Assembly: GCF_011064545.1 (NCBI RefSeq)
Contig: NZ_JAAMFG010000017.1
Span: 1-64,000, forward strand
Reading direction: 5' to 3'
DNA from: Wenzhouxiangella sp. XN24
GTDB taxonomy: Bacteria > Pseudomonadota > Gammaproteobacteria > Steroidobacterales > XN24
DNA length: 64,000 bases
The position numbers were made by a program, and so were the translations under genes. The notes below the pieces were generated by a model. That model made no database searches. It had not been told where the DNA came from and worked only from the letters and a program-made list of their open reading frames with translations. This document shows positions 28,239-39,148 of this stretch, piece by piece; position 1 is the stretch's first letter, and every line of letters begins with the position of its first letter.

Positions 28239-29636
28239 TCAGCGCGGTTTCTTCACGTGACGCATCATGCGCTCGCGTTTTCTTTCCTGGCGCGGCGTCA
28301 GCGTGTTGCGCCGGCCCGCGTACGGGTTTTCACCCGAGCGCAATTCGATGCGCACCGGCGTGCCCTGCAAGCGGAACACCTTGCGGAAGGTATTCGCAAG
28401 ATAACGCTGGTAGGAGGCCGGCAACAACTCGGCCTGGCTGCCGTGGACGACGATCACCGGGGGATTGCGCCCGCCCTGGTGCGCGTAGCGCAGCTTGATG
28501 CGCCGCCCGCGCGCGAGCGGCGGCTGGTGCGCCGTGACCGCATCCTGCAGGGTCCGGGTCAGTTCCGGCGTGGACAGTGACCGGTGTGCGGCGGTGTGGC
28601 TGCGGGTCACGAGGGCGAACAGGTCGCCGACGCCCGTGCCGTGCAGCGCGGAGATGAACTGGATGGGCGCATAGTCGACGAAAGTCAGCTTGAGGTCGAG
28701 CTGGCGGCGCACTGCGTCGCGTTGATCCGGCGGCAGGCCGTCCCACTTGTTGACGGCGATCACCATGGCCCGACCGCGCTCCGCCGCGAGCCCGAGGAGG
28801 CTGGCGTCCTGCTCCGTGACCCCGTCGCGCGCGTCGATCACCGCGACCACCACGGAAGCCGCATCGATGGCGCCGAGCGTCTTGACGATGCTGAACTTCT
28901 CGATGGCTTCCGAAACGCGCGAACGGCGCCGGATGCCTGCGGTGTCGACCAGCAGGTAGCGTTCGCCGTCACGCTCGAAGGGCACCTCGACCGCGTCGCG
29001 CGTGGTGCCGGGCTGGTCGAACGCGACCAGCCGGTCCTCGCCGACCATGCGGTTGATCAGCGTGGACTTGCCCACGTTGGGCCGGCCGATGACGGCCACG
29101 CGAATCGCATCCGACGCGCGTTCCGGGGCATCCGTCTCGTCGGTACCGGGAAAAGGCGCAAGCACGTCGTCCATCAGCGCCCGTACGTTGTCGCCATGAG
29201 CCGAGGAGATGACGACCGGCTCGCCGATCCCCAGGCGATGGAACTCGGCAGCGACCATCGCGGCGCTCTGCCCTTCCGCCTTGTTCACGACCAGCCGGAC
29301 GGGACGGCCGCGACGGCGCAGCAGGTCGGCCACCCGCTCGTCGCTGGCCGTGAGCCCTTCCCGGGCATCGACCATGAACAACACGACATCCGCCTCGTCC
29401 AGAGCCCGCAGGGTCTGGCGGGCCATGAGGCCGTCGAGCTCGTCCTGCGCACCGCTCAACCCGCCGGTATCGACGACGATGTAGGGAACGGGCCCCATGC
29501 GGCCGAAGCCGTACTGGCGATCCCGCGTCAACCCCGGGAGATCCGCGACGAGCGCATCCCGGGTGCGGGTCAGCAGGTTGAACAGCGTGGACTTGCCGAC
29601 GTTCGGCCTGCCTGCCAGCGCGACGACGGGAAGCAT
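28239..29636 (-). CDS. der: Ribosome biogenesis GTPase Der (EngA)
   Basis: From ATG 29636 ([12 protein letters not shown]) the product has 465 residues. It has two tandem GTPase domains, each with a Walker [10 protein letters not shown] (residues about 8 and 185), DxxG (DTGGL, DTAGI) and NKxE/NKWD motifs. A C-terminal KH-like domain ends in a basic tail ([17 protein letters not shown]). It is essential for 50S subunit assembly. The longer open frame upstream is out-of-frame bamB. It lies 13 bp after bamB in the conserved hisS-yfgM-bamB-der block. Confidence 0.97.
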   Translation of the reverse strand: MLPVVALAGRPNVGKSTLFNLLTRTRDALVADLPGLTRDRQYGFGRMGPVPYIVVDTGGLSGAQDELDGLMARQTLRALDEADVVLFMVDAREGLTASDERVADLLRRRGRPVRLVVNKAEGQSAAMVAAEFHRLGIGEPVVISSAHGDNVRALMDDVLAPFPGTDETDAPERASDAIRVAVIGRPNVGKSTLINRMVGEDRLVAFDQPGTTRDAVEVPFERDGERYLLVDTAGIRRRSRVSEAIEKFSIVKTLGAIDAASVVVAVIDARDGVTEQDASLLGLAAERGRAMVIAVNKWDGLPPDQRDAVRRQLDLKLTFVDYAPIQFISALHGTGVGDLFALVTRSHTAAHRSLSTPELTRTLQDAVTAHQPPLARGRRIKLRYAHQGGRNPPVIVVHGSQAELLPASYQRYLANTFRKVFRLQGTPVRIELRSGENPYAGRRNTLTPRQERKRERMMRHVKKPR

Positions 29637-29649
29637 CGCGGGCGAGGCC

Positions 29650-30812
29650 TCAGCCTCGCGGCTCCGCGCGCAAGGCGTACACCCGGTCGGCCTCGTCCTG
29701 CACGACCAGCACCCCACCGCTGGCCACCGGCCGCGTGACGAATGCCGCCTTGCCCGGCCGGTGACGCGCCTGCAGTGCGCCGGTGACGGCGTCGAGCCAA
29801 TGCAGCCAGCCTTCGAAATCCCCGACCACGACGCTGTTGCCGATCGCCCCGGGCGCGGTGAGGGCCCGCATGCGCAATGCATCCTGGCTCCAGAGTTCGG
29901 CGCCGCTGGAACGGTTCAGGGCCAGCACCACGCTCTCGTCGTTGGTGACGAACACCGTCGTCCAGTCCACGTCGAGGCCGCTGTAGCTGGATATCTCATT
30001 GGCCCAGAGCAGCTGCCCGGACGCGGCGGTCACGTTCACGAGACGGCCGCGATAGCTCACGATGTAGACGTCCTGGCCGACGACTTGCGGCGTGGCATCG
30101 ACATCGGCAAGCCGCTCGATCTCGGTGCGGCCCCGGCCGAATGACAGCGTGTTTTCCCACAACGGCTCGCCATCCCGCAGCCCATACGCGCCAATCCGGC
30201 CATTGTCGAAGCCGGCCACCACGATCTCGCCCACGATGACGGGCCCGGCCGTGCCACGCAGCGACAGCCGTGGCGGCCGATGTTCCACCATCCAGAGTTC
30301 CGCACCCGTGTCGGCGCTCAGCGCCCGCAACTTGCCGTCGACCGTGCGCACCACGACGGCCGTCGGCGCGATGTCGGGCGCAGCGAGTATTTCGCCCGAG
30401 AGGTCGGTGCGCCACAACTCGGCCCCGTCCGCCAGGTCGAAGGCGGCCAGTATGCCGCTCGTCGTGCCGAGCACGGCCAGCCCGTGGCCCACTGCAGGAC
30501 CGGCCGATACGCGCAACTCGGTATCCACCTTCCATGTCACGTCACCGGTTTCGAGGTCCAGCGCGTGGAGCACGCCGTCGCGTCCCACCGCGTAGACCCG
30601 CCCCCCCTCGACTGCCGGCCGCAAAGCGAGGTTCAACTCCTCGGCGCCGGACCCGACGCGCACGTCCCAGGCCTCGCGGACGGCCAGGGAAGCATCGAAC
30701 TCGGTCAACTCGGCCGGCGGCTCGATCGGTTCGTCCTCCGAACCGAACATCCCGCAGCCGACCAGGAACAACGAACACGCCAGGGGCCACAGCCATGCGC
30801 GGGGGCGGATTC

Positions 30813-30816
<4 letters not shown>
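29650..30816 (-). CDS. bamB: Outer membrane protein assembly factor BamB
   Basis: 388 residues. A lipoprotein signal peptide ends LFLVGC, then an eight-bladed PQQ-type beta-propeller built from repeated D-x-x-T/S-G-x-x-x-W units ([39 protein letters not shown]). BamB binds BamA POTRA domains and aids folding of outer-membrane barrels. The start overlaps the stop of yfgM by 4 bp. Confidence 0.95.
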
Positions 30817-31526
<710 letters not shown>

Positions 31527-31566
31527 CGCGCCGGGCCCGGCCGGCGGTTCAGTTCATGATGGTCGG

Positions 31567-32844
31567 TCAGGCCTGTTCGGCCCCCACGAGAGCCGCCAGT
31601 TGCCCGCGCAATTGCGCCGGATCCAGCGCGGCTTGTTCACCGTCTCCGCGTAACGGCTTGACGCGCACCTGGCCGGCCGCGAGCTCGTCGTCGCCGAGGA
31701 TCAGGGCCAACGTGGCGCCGCTGCGGTCCGCTTTCTTCATCGCTGCCTTCAGCGAGCCGCCGCCGCAATGGGTTTGCAGGCGCAGGCCGGGAACATGATC
31801 CCGCAGGGTTTCCGCCATTGCGAGCGCGGCGGCCTGCGCAGCGTCGCCCACCGGCACCAGGTAGGCGTGCGCCACACGGGCCGCGGGCGCGCCGTCCAGC
31901 ACCAGTTCGACCAGCCTTTCCATCCCGAGGGCCCAGCCGATCGCCGGCGTGGGCCGGCCCCCGAGCTGTTCGACGAGGCCGTCGTAGCGACCGCCGCTGC
32001 ACACGGCGGCCTGCGCGCCCAGCCGGTCGGTCAGCCATTCGAACACCGTGCGGCTGTAGTAGTCGAGCCCGCGCACGAGCCGCGGGTTGACCCGATAGGA
32101 CACCCCGGCCGCATCCAGCGCCGCCTTCAGCTGCTCGAAGTGCACCGCCGATTCCGCATCGAGGTGATCGGTGATCACCGGCGCCGCCGCGATCAGCGCA
32201 CGCATCTCCGGGTTCTTGCTGTCGAGGATGCGCAACGGGTTCTGCTCCAGCCGCCGTACGCTGTCTTCGTCAAGAGCATCGCGATGCGCCATGAAATACT
32301 CGACCAGCAGAGCGCGATAATCCCGGCGGGACGCCGGCGTACCCAGCGAATTCAACTCGAGCTGCAGGTCTTGAAGCCCCAGCGCCTGCCACAGGCGCGC
32401 CGACATGAGAATCAGCTCCGCATCGACGTCCGGACCGGCGAAACCCAGCGCCTCCGCACCCACCTGGTGAAACTGTCGGTAGCGGCCCTTCTGCGGGCGC
32501 TCGTAGCGGAACATCGGCCCGGCATACCAGAGTCGTTGCTGCTGGTTGTGGATGAGGCCGTTGCTGATCGCGGCCCGCACGCAGCTCGCGGTGGCCTCCG
32601 GGCGCAGGCTCAACCGATCGCCGTTGCGATCGGTGAAGCTGTACATTTCTTTCTCGACGATGTCCGTGACTTCGCCGATCGAACGGCTGAAGAGCTCCGT
32701 GCGCTCGACCAGCGGCATGCGCAACTCGCGATACCCGTAAGCGGCGAAGACGGCCTGGGCCGTACGCTCCACCCACTGCCACGTCGGTGTCACATCCGGC
32801 AGTATGTCGTTCATGCCCCGGACGGGCTGGATTGCGGCCGCCAT
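31567..32844 (-). CDS. hisS: Histidyl-tRNA synthetase
   Basis: 425 residues, class II synthetase. Motif 1 is near the N-terminus; motif 2 is [19 protein letters not shown]; the histidine-specific loops are [15 protein letters not shown] and SGGRYDGL; motif 3 is [12 protein letters not shown]. The C-terminal anticodon-binding domain ends ALVGAEQA. It charges tRNA-His. It follows rodZ by 15 bp; in E. coli ispG lies between these two, but no ispG is present here. Confidence 0.97.
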   Translation of the reverse strand: MAAAIQPVRGMNDILPDVTPTWQWVERTAQAVFAAYGYRELRMPLVERTELFSRSIGEVTDIVEKEMYSFTDRNGDRLSLRPEATASCVRAAISNGLIHNQQQRLWYAGPMFRYERPQKGRYRQFHQVGAEALGFAGPDVDAELILMSARLWQALGLQDLQLELNSLGTPASRRDYRALLVEYFMAHRDALDEDSVRRLEQNPLRILDSKNPEMRALIAAAPVITDHLDAESAVHFEQLKAALDAAGVSYRVNPRLVRGLDYYSRTVFEWLTDRLGAQAAVCSGGRYDGLVEQLGGRPTPAIGWALGMERLVELVLDGAPAARVAHAYLVPVGDAAQAAALAMAETLRDHVPGLRLQTHCGGGSLKAAMKKADRSGATLALILGDDELAAGQVRVKPLRGDGEQAALDPAQLRGQLAALVGAEQA

Positions 32845-32859
32845 GCAAGACTCCCGGGA

Positions 32860-33846
32860 TCAGCCGGCGCCGCCGCCGACCGTCAGGCGGGCCGTGCCGT
32901 CGCGACGCGCGGGGCGCACCGGGATCGGCGTATCGTCGACCGTCATCCGTACACCGTCGGCGTTGCCGAGAAAGACCGTGGCCGGCGCCTTGCCGCGCAG
33001 GCGGGCGACATCGCCCGCACGATAAAGCCGGTAGGCGAGCCGACGCCCGAGCGCATCCGTCACCTCCAGCCAGCAGTCCTCGGTGAACTCCAGGCGCAGG
33101 TCTACGGTGCCCGGAGGCGGGATGGCCGGCTCGGGTGACGCCACGACCGTCGCGGCCGACGACGCCGCAGGCTCCGCCGGCTCTGCCGGCTCCGGGTTGT
33201 CGGGCGCGGACAGTTCCCGTGCGGCGCCGGGCGAATCGCTGGCAGCATCGGCGACCCGCGCCGGCGGGGTCTCGGCATCGTCGCTTGCCGTCGCGGACTG
33301 CACCGCCTCCTGCGCCGGGTCTGCCATATCCTCGGGACGTTGCGCATCGGGCTCGCGCGGCACGCTGAATTCCAGTCCTGCCGGCTGGCCGCGCGTCGCC
33401 TGCTCCAGCGCAGGCCCCGCCGGGCCGCCGCGCTCGGCGAGCCACCACGTGGCGGCGACGACCCCCAGGACGGCAATGGCCCCGACCATCGGGCCGGCCC
33501 AGCCGGGCAGGCCGCGGCCGGGCATCCGTCCGGGCGGCAGGCCGGGAACGACCTCCGCCGGCCGGGTCGTGTCACAACAGGCCTCGAAGGCCGCAATCAG
33601 CTCCGCGGCGGGAATCCCGAGCAGGCCGGCCGCACGCCGCAGGTAGCCGCGCACGAACACGATTCCGCCGAAGCTGTCGTGCTCGTCTCGTTCCAGCGCG
33701 TGCATGCGCTCGAGGGGCAGGCCGAGTTCGGCGGCGAGTCGCTCCGCCGTCCAGCCGGCCTGCTGCCGCGCGGCCCGCAGCTGGGCGCCCGGCGAGACGA
33801 TCTCCTCCGGTGCCTCGTGCATTGCGGCTTCATGTTCTTGGCTCAT
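32860..33846 (-). CDS. rodZ: Cytoskeletal protein RodZ
   Basis: 328 residues. An XRE-type HTH lies at about residues 18-85 (LRAARQQAGWTAERLAAELG, FVRGYLRRAAGLLGI). A single membrane helix is near residues 118-138 (VGAIAVLGVVAATWWLAE). A long Pro/Ala/Glu-rich linker leads to a C-terminal DUF4115 beta domain (FTEDCWLEVTDALGRRLAYRLY). In other bacteria RodZ binds MreB and organises cell-wall elongation. It overlaps pilW by 4 bp. Confidence 0.9.
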   Translation of the reverse strand: MSQEHEAAMHEAPEEIVSPGAQLRAARQQAGWTAERLAAELGLPLERMHALERDEHDSFGGIVFVRGYLRRAAGLLGIPAAELIAAFEACCDTTRPAEVVPGLPPGRMPGRGLPGWAGPMVGAIAVLGVVAATWWLAERGGPAGPALEQATRGQPAGLEFSVPREPDAQRPEDMADPAQEAVQSATASDDAETPPARVADAASDSPGAARELSAPDNPEPAEPAEPAASSAATVVASPEPAIPPPGTVDLRLEFTEDCWLEVTDALGRRLAYRLYRAGDVARLRGKAPATVFLGNADGVRMTVDDTPIPVRPARRDGTARLTVGGGAG

Positions 33847-34580
33847 GGCAGATTCCTCGCTTCGCGCGATTCCGGAAACTCGCGGCGCAGGCGGGCGGCG
33901 TAGTCCGCTGCGGCACGATCGTCCCCCGCGGCGGATTCGATCCGCAGGCCCAGCGCCAGGCTGAAAGCAGAGTGCTCAGCGACCGACTCGTAGCGCTGCA
34001 GGAAGGCGCGAGCCTGCAGCAAACGCTCCGTCTGGAGGCTCAGGTCGGCCAGTTGCAGCAGCGCTTCGGCATTGCCGCGGTTGCGGTCGAGCGCCCGGCG
34101 GAAGAAATCCTCGGCCAGTGCGGCATCCGGAATGCCGCGCGCGCAGACGCCCGCGTTGATCAGCGCCGTCTCGGGCGTCCGGTAATAGGCGTTGGACGCC
34201 GCCATCTCGAAATAGCGGATGCCTTCCTGGCGGTCGCCCCGCCGACACAGGAACCCGCCGTAGCTGTTCAGCATGTTCGGATCTTCGGGCGCCAGGCGCG
34301 TCGCGCGGCGCAGGTGCTCTCCGGCCCGCTCGAGCTTGCCGGCCCGCTCGTAGAGGATGCCGAGTGCGGCATGGGCCGCGGGCAGGGAAGGATCCTGTTG
34401 CACGGCCCGTTCCAGCTTCTCGCGCGCCCCCTCGAGGTCGCCGCGCTGCAGGTAGCTCATGCCCAGCTGCACGTTGTAACGCGCCGCGTCGCTGTTCGAT
34501 ACCTGGCTGTCCGACGACGTGGTGGCGCAGCCCGCCGCCACGATCGCGGCGACGACAAGGACGATCCGGAAAAAGCTCAT
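33843..34580 (-). CDS. pilW: Type IV pilus biogenesis lipoprotein PilW/PilF
   Basis: From ATG 34580 the product has 245 residues. The lipoprotein signal ends IVAAGC, then six TPR repeats (YNVQLGMSYLQRGDLEGAREKLERAV is the first). It matches the pilotin PilF/PilW, which brings the PilQ secretin to the outer membrane. The longer open frame is out-of-frame rlmN. It overlaps rlmN and rodZ by 4 bp each, the conserved gammaproteobacterial order. Confidence 0.93.
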   Translation of the reverse strand: MSFFRIVLVVAAIVAAGCATTSSDSQVSNSDAARYNVQLGMSYLQRGDLEGAREKLERAVQQDPSLPAAHAALGILYERAGKLERAGEHLRRATRLAPEDPNMLNSYGGFLCRRGDRQEGIRYFEMAASNAYYRTPETALINAGVCARGIPDAALAEDFFRRALDRNRGNAEALLQLADLSLQTERLLQARAFLQRYESVAEHSAFSLALGLRIESAAGDDRAAADYAARLRREFPESREARNLP

Positions 34581-35683
34581 GACGCCCTCGCAGAGATGCT
34601 GACCAGCTTGTTCCCGAGCCGGTAGCGCATCCGGTCGTTGACCTGGCCGGCCAGCTGGCCGCAGGCCGCGTCGATGTCGTCGCCCCGCGTGCGCCGGATG
34701 GTCGTGCGCACGCCCTTGCGCAGCAACTGGTCGCGACACCGCTCGATGACCGGGAGCGGCGAGCGGCGATAGTCGGTGCCCGGGAAAGGATTGAATGGAA
34801 TCAGGTTGACCTTGGCGGGCCGATTGGCCAGCAGTTTCGCGAGCCGCCGCATGTCGGCCTCCCCGTCATTGACGCCGTCGAGCATCACGTACTCGAAGGT
34901 GATGTGCCGCCCGGCGCCGCGCTCGGCGTAGCGCCAGCAGGCCTCGAGCAACTCCTCGATGGGATGACGCCGGTTGATCGGCACCAGGGCATCGCGCAGC
35001 GCATCGTCGGCCGCGTGAAGCGACACCGCGAGCGCGACGTTGCAGTCCTCGGCGAGCCGGTCGATCTGCGGCACCAGCCCGGAGGTGCTCACGGTCACAC
35101 GGCGACGGGAAATATTGAACCCGAAATCATCGATCAGCACGCGGATCGCGGGGAGGACCTGGCGATAGTTCGCCAGCGGTTCCCCCATGCCCATGAACAC
35201 CACGTTGGTGATGATCCGGTCGCCGTCCTGGCGGTACCCCAGCTCGCGGTTGGCGAGCCACACCTGGCCGACGATGTCCGCCGCGGAGAGGTTGCGGTTG
35301 AAGCCCTGCTTGCCGGTGGCGCAAAACGAACAATCCATCGCACAGCCGACCTGGCTGGATATGCACAGCGTCCCGCGCGCCGGTTCCGGGATGAACACCG
35401 TCTCGATCGCCTGGCCGCCGTCCATCGATAGCATCCACTTGCGCGTGCCGTCGCCGGCGTCGTGCAGGGAGCGGATCTCCGGCGTCCTGATCTCGGCGAT
35501 TTCCGCGAGGCGCGTGCGCAGTGCCTTGGAGATGTCGGTCATGGTGGCGAAATCGGCGTTGCCGAAGCGATACATCCAGGTCATGAGCTGGCGCGCGCGA
35601 AACGGCTTCTCGCCGAGCCCGGCGAAAAACCCTTCCAGCCCCTCGCGGGACAGGCCGAACAGGTTGACGCGCGCGTCGCTCAT
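34577..35683 (-). CDS. rlmN: Dual-specificity 23S rRNA/tRNA methyltransferase RlmN
   Basis: From ATG 35683 the product has 368 residues. The radical SAM motif is CAMDCSFC (CX3CX2C), followed by the conserved GMGEPLANY, VSTSGLVPQ and VSLHA segments. The C-terminal Cys that forms the protein-RNA intermediate is in AACGQL. It methylates C2 of A2503 in 23S rRNA and A37 in tRNAs. It lies 7 bp after ndk and overlaps pilW by 4 bp. Confidence 0.96.
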   Translation of the reverse strand: MSDARVNLFGLSREGLEGFFAGLGEKPFRARQLMTWMYRFGNADFATMTDISKALRTRLAEIAEIRTPEIRSLHDAGDGTRKWMLSMDGGQAIETVFIPEPARGTLCISSQVGCAMDCSFCATGKQGFNRNLSAADIVGQVWLANRELGYRQDGDRIITNVVFMGMGEPLANYRQVLPAIRVLIDDFGFNISRRRVTVSTSGLVPQIDRLAEDCNVALAVSLHAADDALRDALVPINRRHPIEELLEACWRYAERGAGRHITFEYVMLDGVNDGEADMRRLAKLLANRPAKVNLIPFNPFPGTDYRRSPLPVIERCRDQLLRKGVRTTIRRTRGDDIDAACGQLAGQVNDRMRYRLGNKLVSISARAS

Positions 35684-35690
35684 GCTGCGC

Positions 35691-36122
35691 TCAGCGCGTC
35701 CTCGGGCAGATCTCGGTGCCGGCGAAGAAAAACGCGATCTCGTCGCGCGCCGTGTCCGGGCCGTCTGAGCCATGCACGACGTTTTCCTCGATGCTGTCCG
35801 CGAAATCTGCACGAATCGTGCCCGGATCGGCTTTCGCCGGATCCGTCGCGCCCATGATCTCGCGATGCCTGGCAATGGCGTTTTCGCCCTCCAGCACGCT
35901 GACCATGACCGGTCCCGACGTCATGTAGCTCACCAGGTCCTGGTAGAAAGGCCGTTCGCGATGCACGGCATAAAAGGCGCCCGCCTCGGCCGGCGAGAGA
36001 TGCCGCATCCGCGCAGCGATCACCTGCAGGCCGCCCGACTCGAAGCGACGGTAGATCTCGCCGAGCAGGTTCTTCTGGACGCCGTCGGGCTTGATGATGG
36101 AAAGCGTGCGTTCGATCGCCAT
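35691..36122 (-). CDS. ndk: Nucleoside diphosphate kinase
   Basis: 143 residues, the family length. The phospho-His is in ENVVHGSD (near residue 118); the N-terminal [12 protein letters not shown] and [10 protein letters not shown] segments are diagnostic. It equilibrates nucleoside di- and triphosphates. It precedes rlmN directly, as in E. coli and Xanthomonas. The 135 bp to iscA upstream holds no gene. Confidence 0.97.
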   Translation of the reverse strand: MAIERTLSIIKPDGVQKNLLGEIYRRFESGGLQVIAARMRHLSPAEAGAFYAVHRERPFYQDLVSYMTSGPVMVSVLEGENAIARHREIMGATDPAKADPGTIRADFADSIEENVVHGSDGPDTARDEIAFFFAGTEICPRTR

Positions 36123-36257
36123 GGGGTTCCCTTGGATTCACAGTCTGGATTCTGGTCGAAATGCGTTACAAAACGGCATCCTGCGACCACGCGTCGCACT
36201 CCGTGTCCGCGCGGAGCGCAACGGATTATCTTACTGCGACGGGACCCGGGCGTACAA

Positions 36258-36581
36258 TCAGACGTTGAAGCTCTCGCCGCAGCCGCATTCACCCTTGACG
36301 TTGGGGTTGCGAAAACGGAACGCCTCGTTGAGACCCTGCTTGACGAAGTCGAGTTCCGTCCCGTCGATCAGGCGAAGATGCTCGGGCGCCACGAACACGC
36401 GCACCTCGCGGTCCTCGAAAACGACGTCCTCGCTCGCTACATCGTCTGCATAATCAACAACATATGCCCAGCCCGAGCACCCGGTGCGCTTCACGCCCAG
36501 GCGAATGCCCGCGCCTCCGCCACGGCGCGCCAGGTAATCCTTGACGCGCGTAGCCGCCGATTCGGTCAGGGTAATGGCCAT
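36258..36581 (-). CDS. iscA: Iron-sulfur cluster assembly protein IscA-type
   Basis: From ATG 36581 the product has 107 residues with the three ligand cysteines in the standard places: Cys35 (GCSGW) and Cys99-Gly-Cys101 (CGCGES). A-type carriers take Fe-S clusters from the scaffold to target enzymes; IscA is the closest label, though ErpA has the same cysteines. It is the third gene of the iscS/iscU-like/iscA run, 63 bp after the IscU-like gene. Confidence 0.9.
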   Translation of the reverse strand: MAITLTESAATRVKDYLARRGGGAGIRLGVKRTGCSGWAYVVDYADDVASEDVVFEDREVRVFVAPEHLRLIDGTELDFVKQGLNEAFRFRNPNVKGECGCGESFNV

Positions 36582-36644
36582 CGTGCTATTGCTCCTCGTC
36601 GTTCGTCGGCATGGCGGCAAGCCGCCATGGCCTTGTTAAGGGTT

Positions 36645-37043
36645 TCAGCCGGCCGCCGCAGGTTTCCCCGCGACGCAGGCGCGGAAAGCATCTTCCACGA
36701 CCAGCAGGTTGCCCAGTTTGTGTGCCGGCGCCTCCAGCGTCGCGGCCAGCGCCCGCGGGTCGAGCCAGTCGAGTTCGTCCAGCGCGCGCCCCTCGGCGTG
36801 CTCGGCGACCCAGGAGGCCGCCGCGATCACGTGGGGACACCCGTAGGCCCTGAAGCGGCACTCGAGGATCCGCCCGCCGCGAACCCGCGCCTCGAACTCC
36901 ACGCGCACCCCCCGCCGCGGCTCGCCCGCGCCCCCGGCGAGCCGTTCGTGGGCCTGTGCCAGCACCCGCCCATGGCGCGGCGCCGTCTCGAAACGATGAC
37001 GCACCTCGCCCGAGTAGTCCAGTATCCCCGCATCCATCGTCAC
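36645..37043 (-). CDS. Divergent IscU/NifU-like iron-sulfur scaffold homologue
   Basis: 132 residues from GTG 37043 (ATG at 37037 is also possible). The fold matches IscU/Nif[16 protein letters not shown] (like the Nif/Isc N-terminus), [19 protein letters not shown] (like FGCGSAIASSS) and [13 protein letters not shown] (like HCSVLAEDAI). Of the three scaffold cysteines only the middle one (Cys69) is kept; the first Cys and the last (HCS changed to HKL) are missing, while Cys62 and Cys123 are extra. It may therefore be an altered scaffold or an adaptor. The GTG overlaps the iscS stop, so it is made with the desulfurase. Confidence 0.75.
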   Translation of the reverse strand: MTMDAGILDYSGEVRHRFETAPRHGRVLAQAHERLAGGAGEPRRGVRVEFEARVRGGRILECRFRAYGCPHVIAAASWVAEHAEGRALDELDWLDPRALAATLEAPAHKLGNLLVVEDAFRACVAGKPAAAG

Positions 37044-38233
37044 ATCGCCTCCCGGCCGTCCTCGCCATCCTGCGGCGCCAGCCCCCGTAACCGATCGATC
37101 TGTTCGCGTATGACGCGGATCGCGTAATCCACTTCCTCGACCGTGCTGTAGCGCCCGAGGCTGAAACGCAACGAACTCTGCGCCAGCTGGTCGTCCCGGC
37201 CGAGCGCCCGCAAGACATACGACGCTTCGCGACTCGCCGAGGTGCAGGCGGAGCCGCTGGACACGGCGAGGTCACGCAGGCCGAACAGCAGGCTTTCGCC
37301 CTCGACCCCCTCGAAACAGACGTTCAGGATCCCTGCGACGCGCCGCTCGACATCGCCGTTCACGTGCACGCCGCCCAGCCCGGCGATGCCGTCCCAGAGA
37401 CGCCGCCGCAGGCCGCAGAGGCGTTCGGCCTCCGCCGCCTGTTCCGCCGCAGCGATCCTGAGCGCTTCGCCCATGCCGACGATCTGGTGCGTCGCGAGTG
37501 TCCCCGAGCGCATGCCCCACTCGTGCCCGCCCCCGTGGATCAGCGGCTCGAGACGGCGCCGCGGGCTGCCCCGCAGGTAGAGCGCGCCGACCCCCTTGGG
37601 CCCGTAGACCTTGTGCGCGGACACCGACAGCAGGTCCGCGCCGAGCGCATCCACGTCGACGGGCAGCTTGCCGACGGCCTGGGCGGCATCCACGTGGAAC
37701 AACACTTCGCGCTCCCGGCACAGCGCGCCGATGGGGGGCAGGTCGTTGATCGTGCCGATCTCGTTGTTCACGTGCATCACCGACACCAGTACCGTATCGG
37801 GCCGCAGGGCCGGCTCGATCTCGGCCGCCGTGACGATCCCCCCGGGACCCGGCGCCACGTAGGTGACCTGCCAGCCCTCCTTCTCAAGCTGGCGGCAGGT
37901 ATCCAGCACCGCCTTGTGCTCCGTGCGGCTGGTCACGATGTGGCGCCCGCGGTCGGCATGAAAACGCGCTGCACCCGTGATCGCCAGGTTGTCCGACTCG
38001 GTCGCTCCCGAGGTCCAGATGATCTCCGTCGGCCGCGCACCCAGCACGGCCGCCACCTCGCGACGCGCCGCCTCGACGCGGCCCCGTGCGGCGCGCCCCG
38101 GGCCATGGGAACTCGACGCCGGGTTCGCGTAGCAGCCGTCCCGGCCCAGGCACTCGACCATGCGCTCGACCACCCGGGCATCGACCGGCGTGGTGGCGGC
38201 GTAATCGAGATAGACGGGCGGCTGTATCGTCAT
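37040..38233 (-). CDS. iscS: Cysteine desulfurase
   Basis: From ATG 38233 the product has 397 residues. It has the PLP-binding Lys in [10 protein letters not shown], the catalytic Cys in [10 protein letters not shown], and the conserved [18 protein letters not shown] and EHKAVLDTC segments of the IscS/NifS class. It frees sulfur from cysteine for Fe-S cluster and thio-modification chemistry. It is translationally coupled to the IscU-like gene. No iscR gene lies upstream; trmJ takes that place, 40 bp away. Confidence 0.95.
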   Translation of the reverse strand: MTIQPPVYLDYAATTPVDARVVERMVECLGRDGCYANPASSSHGPGRAARGRVEAARREVAAVLGARPTEIIWTSGATESDNLAITGAARFHADRGRHIVTSRTEHKAVLDTCRQLEKEGWQVTYVAPGPGGIVTAAEIEPALRPDTVLVSVMHVNNEIGTINDLPPIGALCREREVLFHVDAAQAVGKLPVDVDALGADLLSVSAHKVYGPKGVGALYLRGSPRRRLEPLIHGGGHEWGMRSGTLATHQIVGMGEALRIAAAEQAAEAERLCGLRRRLWDGIAGLGGVHVNGDVERRVAGILNVCFEGVEGESLLFGLRDLAVSSGSACTSASREASYVLRALGRDDQLAQSSLRFSLGRYSTVEEVDYAIRVIREQIDRLRGLAPQDGEDGREAM

Positions 38234-38273
38234 GGTGATCCCCGGCCCTTCGGGTGGGCCAACTGCCATTACC

Positions 38274-39035
38274 TTAACGCGTCCCCGCCTCGCGTGTCTC
38301 ATCGCCATCAGCCGCAGCGCGAACCGGCGCAAGTGCACTGAGAATGCCCCGCAGGATCCGCACTTCCTTTTCTTCGGGGAGCGCCCGGCTGAACAAGCGG
38401 CGCAGGCGCATCATGAGATGCCGCGGGTTTGCCGGATTGAGAAAACCGGCATCGACCAGCGTCCTTTCCAGGTGCGCGTAGAAACGCTCGAGGTCGTCCA
38501 CGGTCGCCAGCGGATCCACGCGCTCCGGGGGCGGTTCGGGCGCGACGCCCGCCAGCAGGGCGAGGCGCAGCTCGTAGGCCACGATCTGCACCGCCATGGC
38601 GAGGTTCAGCGAACTGAAGCTTTCATCCGTCGGCACATGCAGCAGGGCATGGCAACTCGCAAGTTCGTCGTTGCTCAAGCCGCTGCTCTCGCGCCCGAAC
38701 ACCACCGCGACTTCACCCTGCGCGCTTTCCGCCAGCAGGCGGGGAGCGGCTTCGCGTGGCGTGAAGGTGGACCAGGACAGGGCGCGAAGGCGCGCGCTGG
38801 TGCCGATGACGAAACGGCAATCCGCCAGCGCCTCGTCGAGGCGTTCGCAGACCCTTGCGCCGGCCAGCACTTCATCGGCACCCGCGGCGCGCGCGGTGGC
38901 TTCCTCGCTGGGGAAGGTGCGCGGCGCCACCAGGGTCAGGCGATCGAGCCCCATGGTGCGCATCGCCCGGGCTGCGGCGCCGATGTTTCCGGGGTGGGTG
39001 GTGCCGACCAGCACGATGCGTACGGGAATGCTCAT
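38274..39035 (-). CDS. trmJ: tRNA (cytidine/uridine-2'-O-)-methyltransferase TrmJ
   Basis: 253 residues, SPOUT knot. The signature segments are [30 protein letters not shown] and [24 protein letters not shown], with a C-terminal helical extension. It methylates nucleotide 32 of tRNAs. Its position divergent from suhB and before iscS matches the E. coli layout (suhB, trmJ, isc), here without iscR. Confidence 0.95.
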   Translation of the reverse strand: MSIPVRIVLVGTTHPGNIGAAARAMRTMGLDRLTLVAPRTFPSEEATARAAGADEVLAGARVCERLDEALADCRFVIGTSARLRALSWSTFTPREAAPRLLAESAQGEVAVVFGRESSGLSNDELASCHALLHVPTDESFSSLNLAMAVQIVAYELRLALLAGVAPEPPPERVDPLATVDDLERFYAHLERTLVDAGFLNPANPRHLMMRLRRLFSRALPEEKEVRILRGILSALAPVRAAADGDETREAGTR

Positions 39036-39148
39036 GTCTCTCGAAAGGCCTGCACGAAGTGGTTCGAGTTGCTATTCTAACCGGCTACTAGCCGCTCCGG
39101 CGCGCGGAACCGGCATGCCGCCCGCCCGCCGCCGGAGGAGACCACGCG

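Noticed and set aside
28216-28239. SAM riboswitch upstream of metX
   Set aside because: Only 22 bp separate der and metX; no room for an aptamer.
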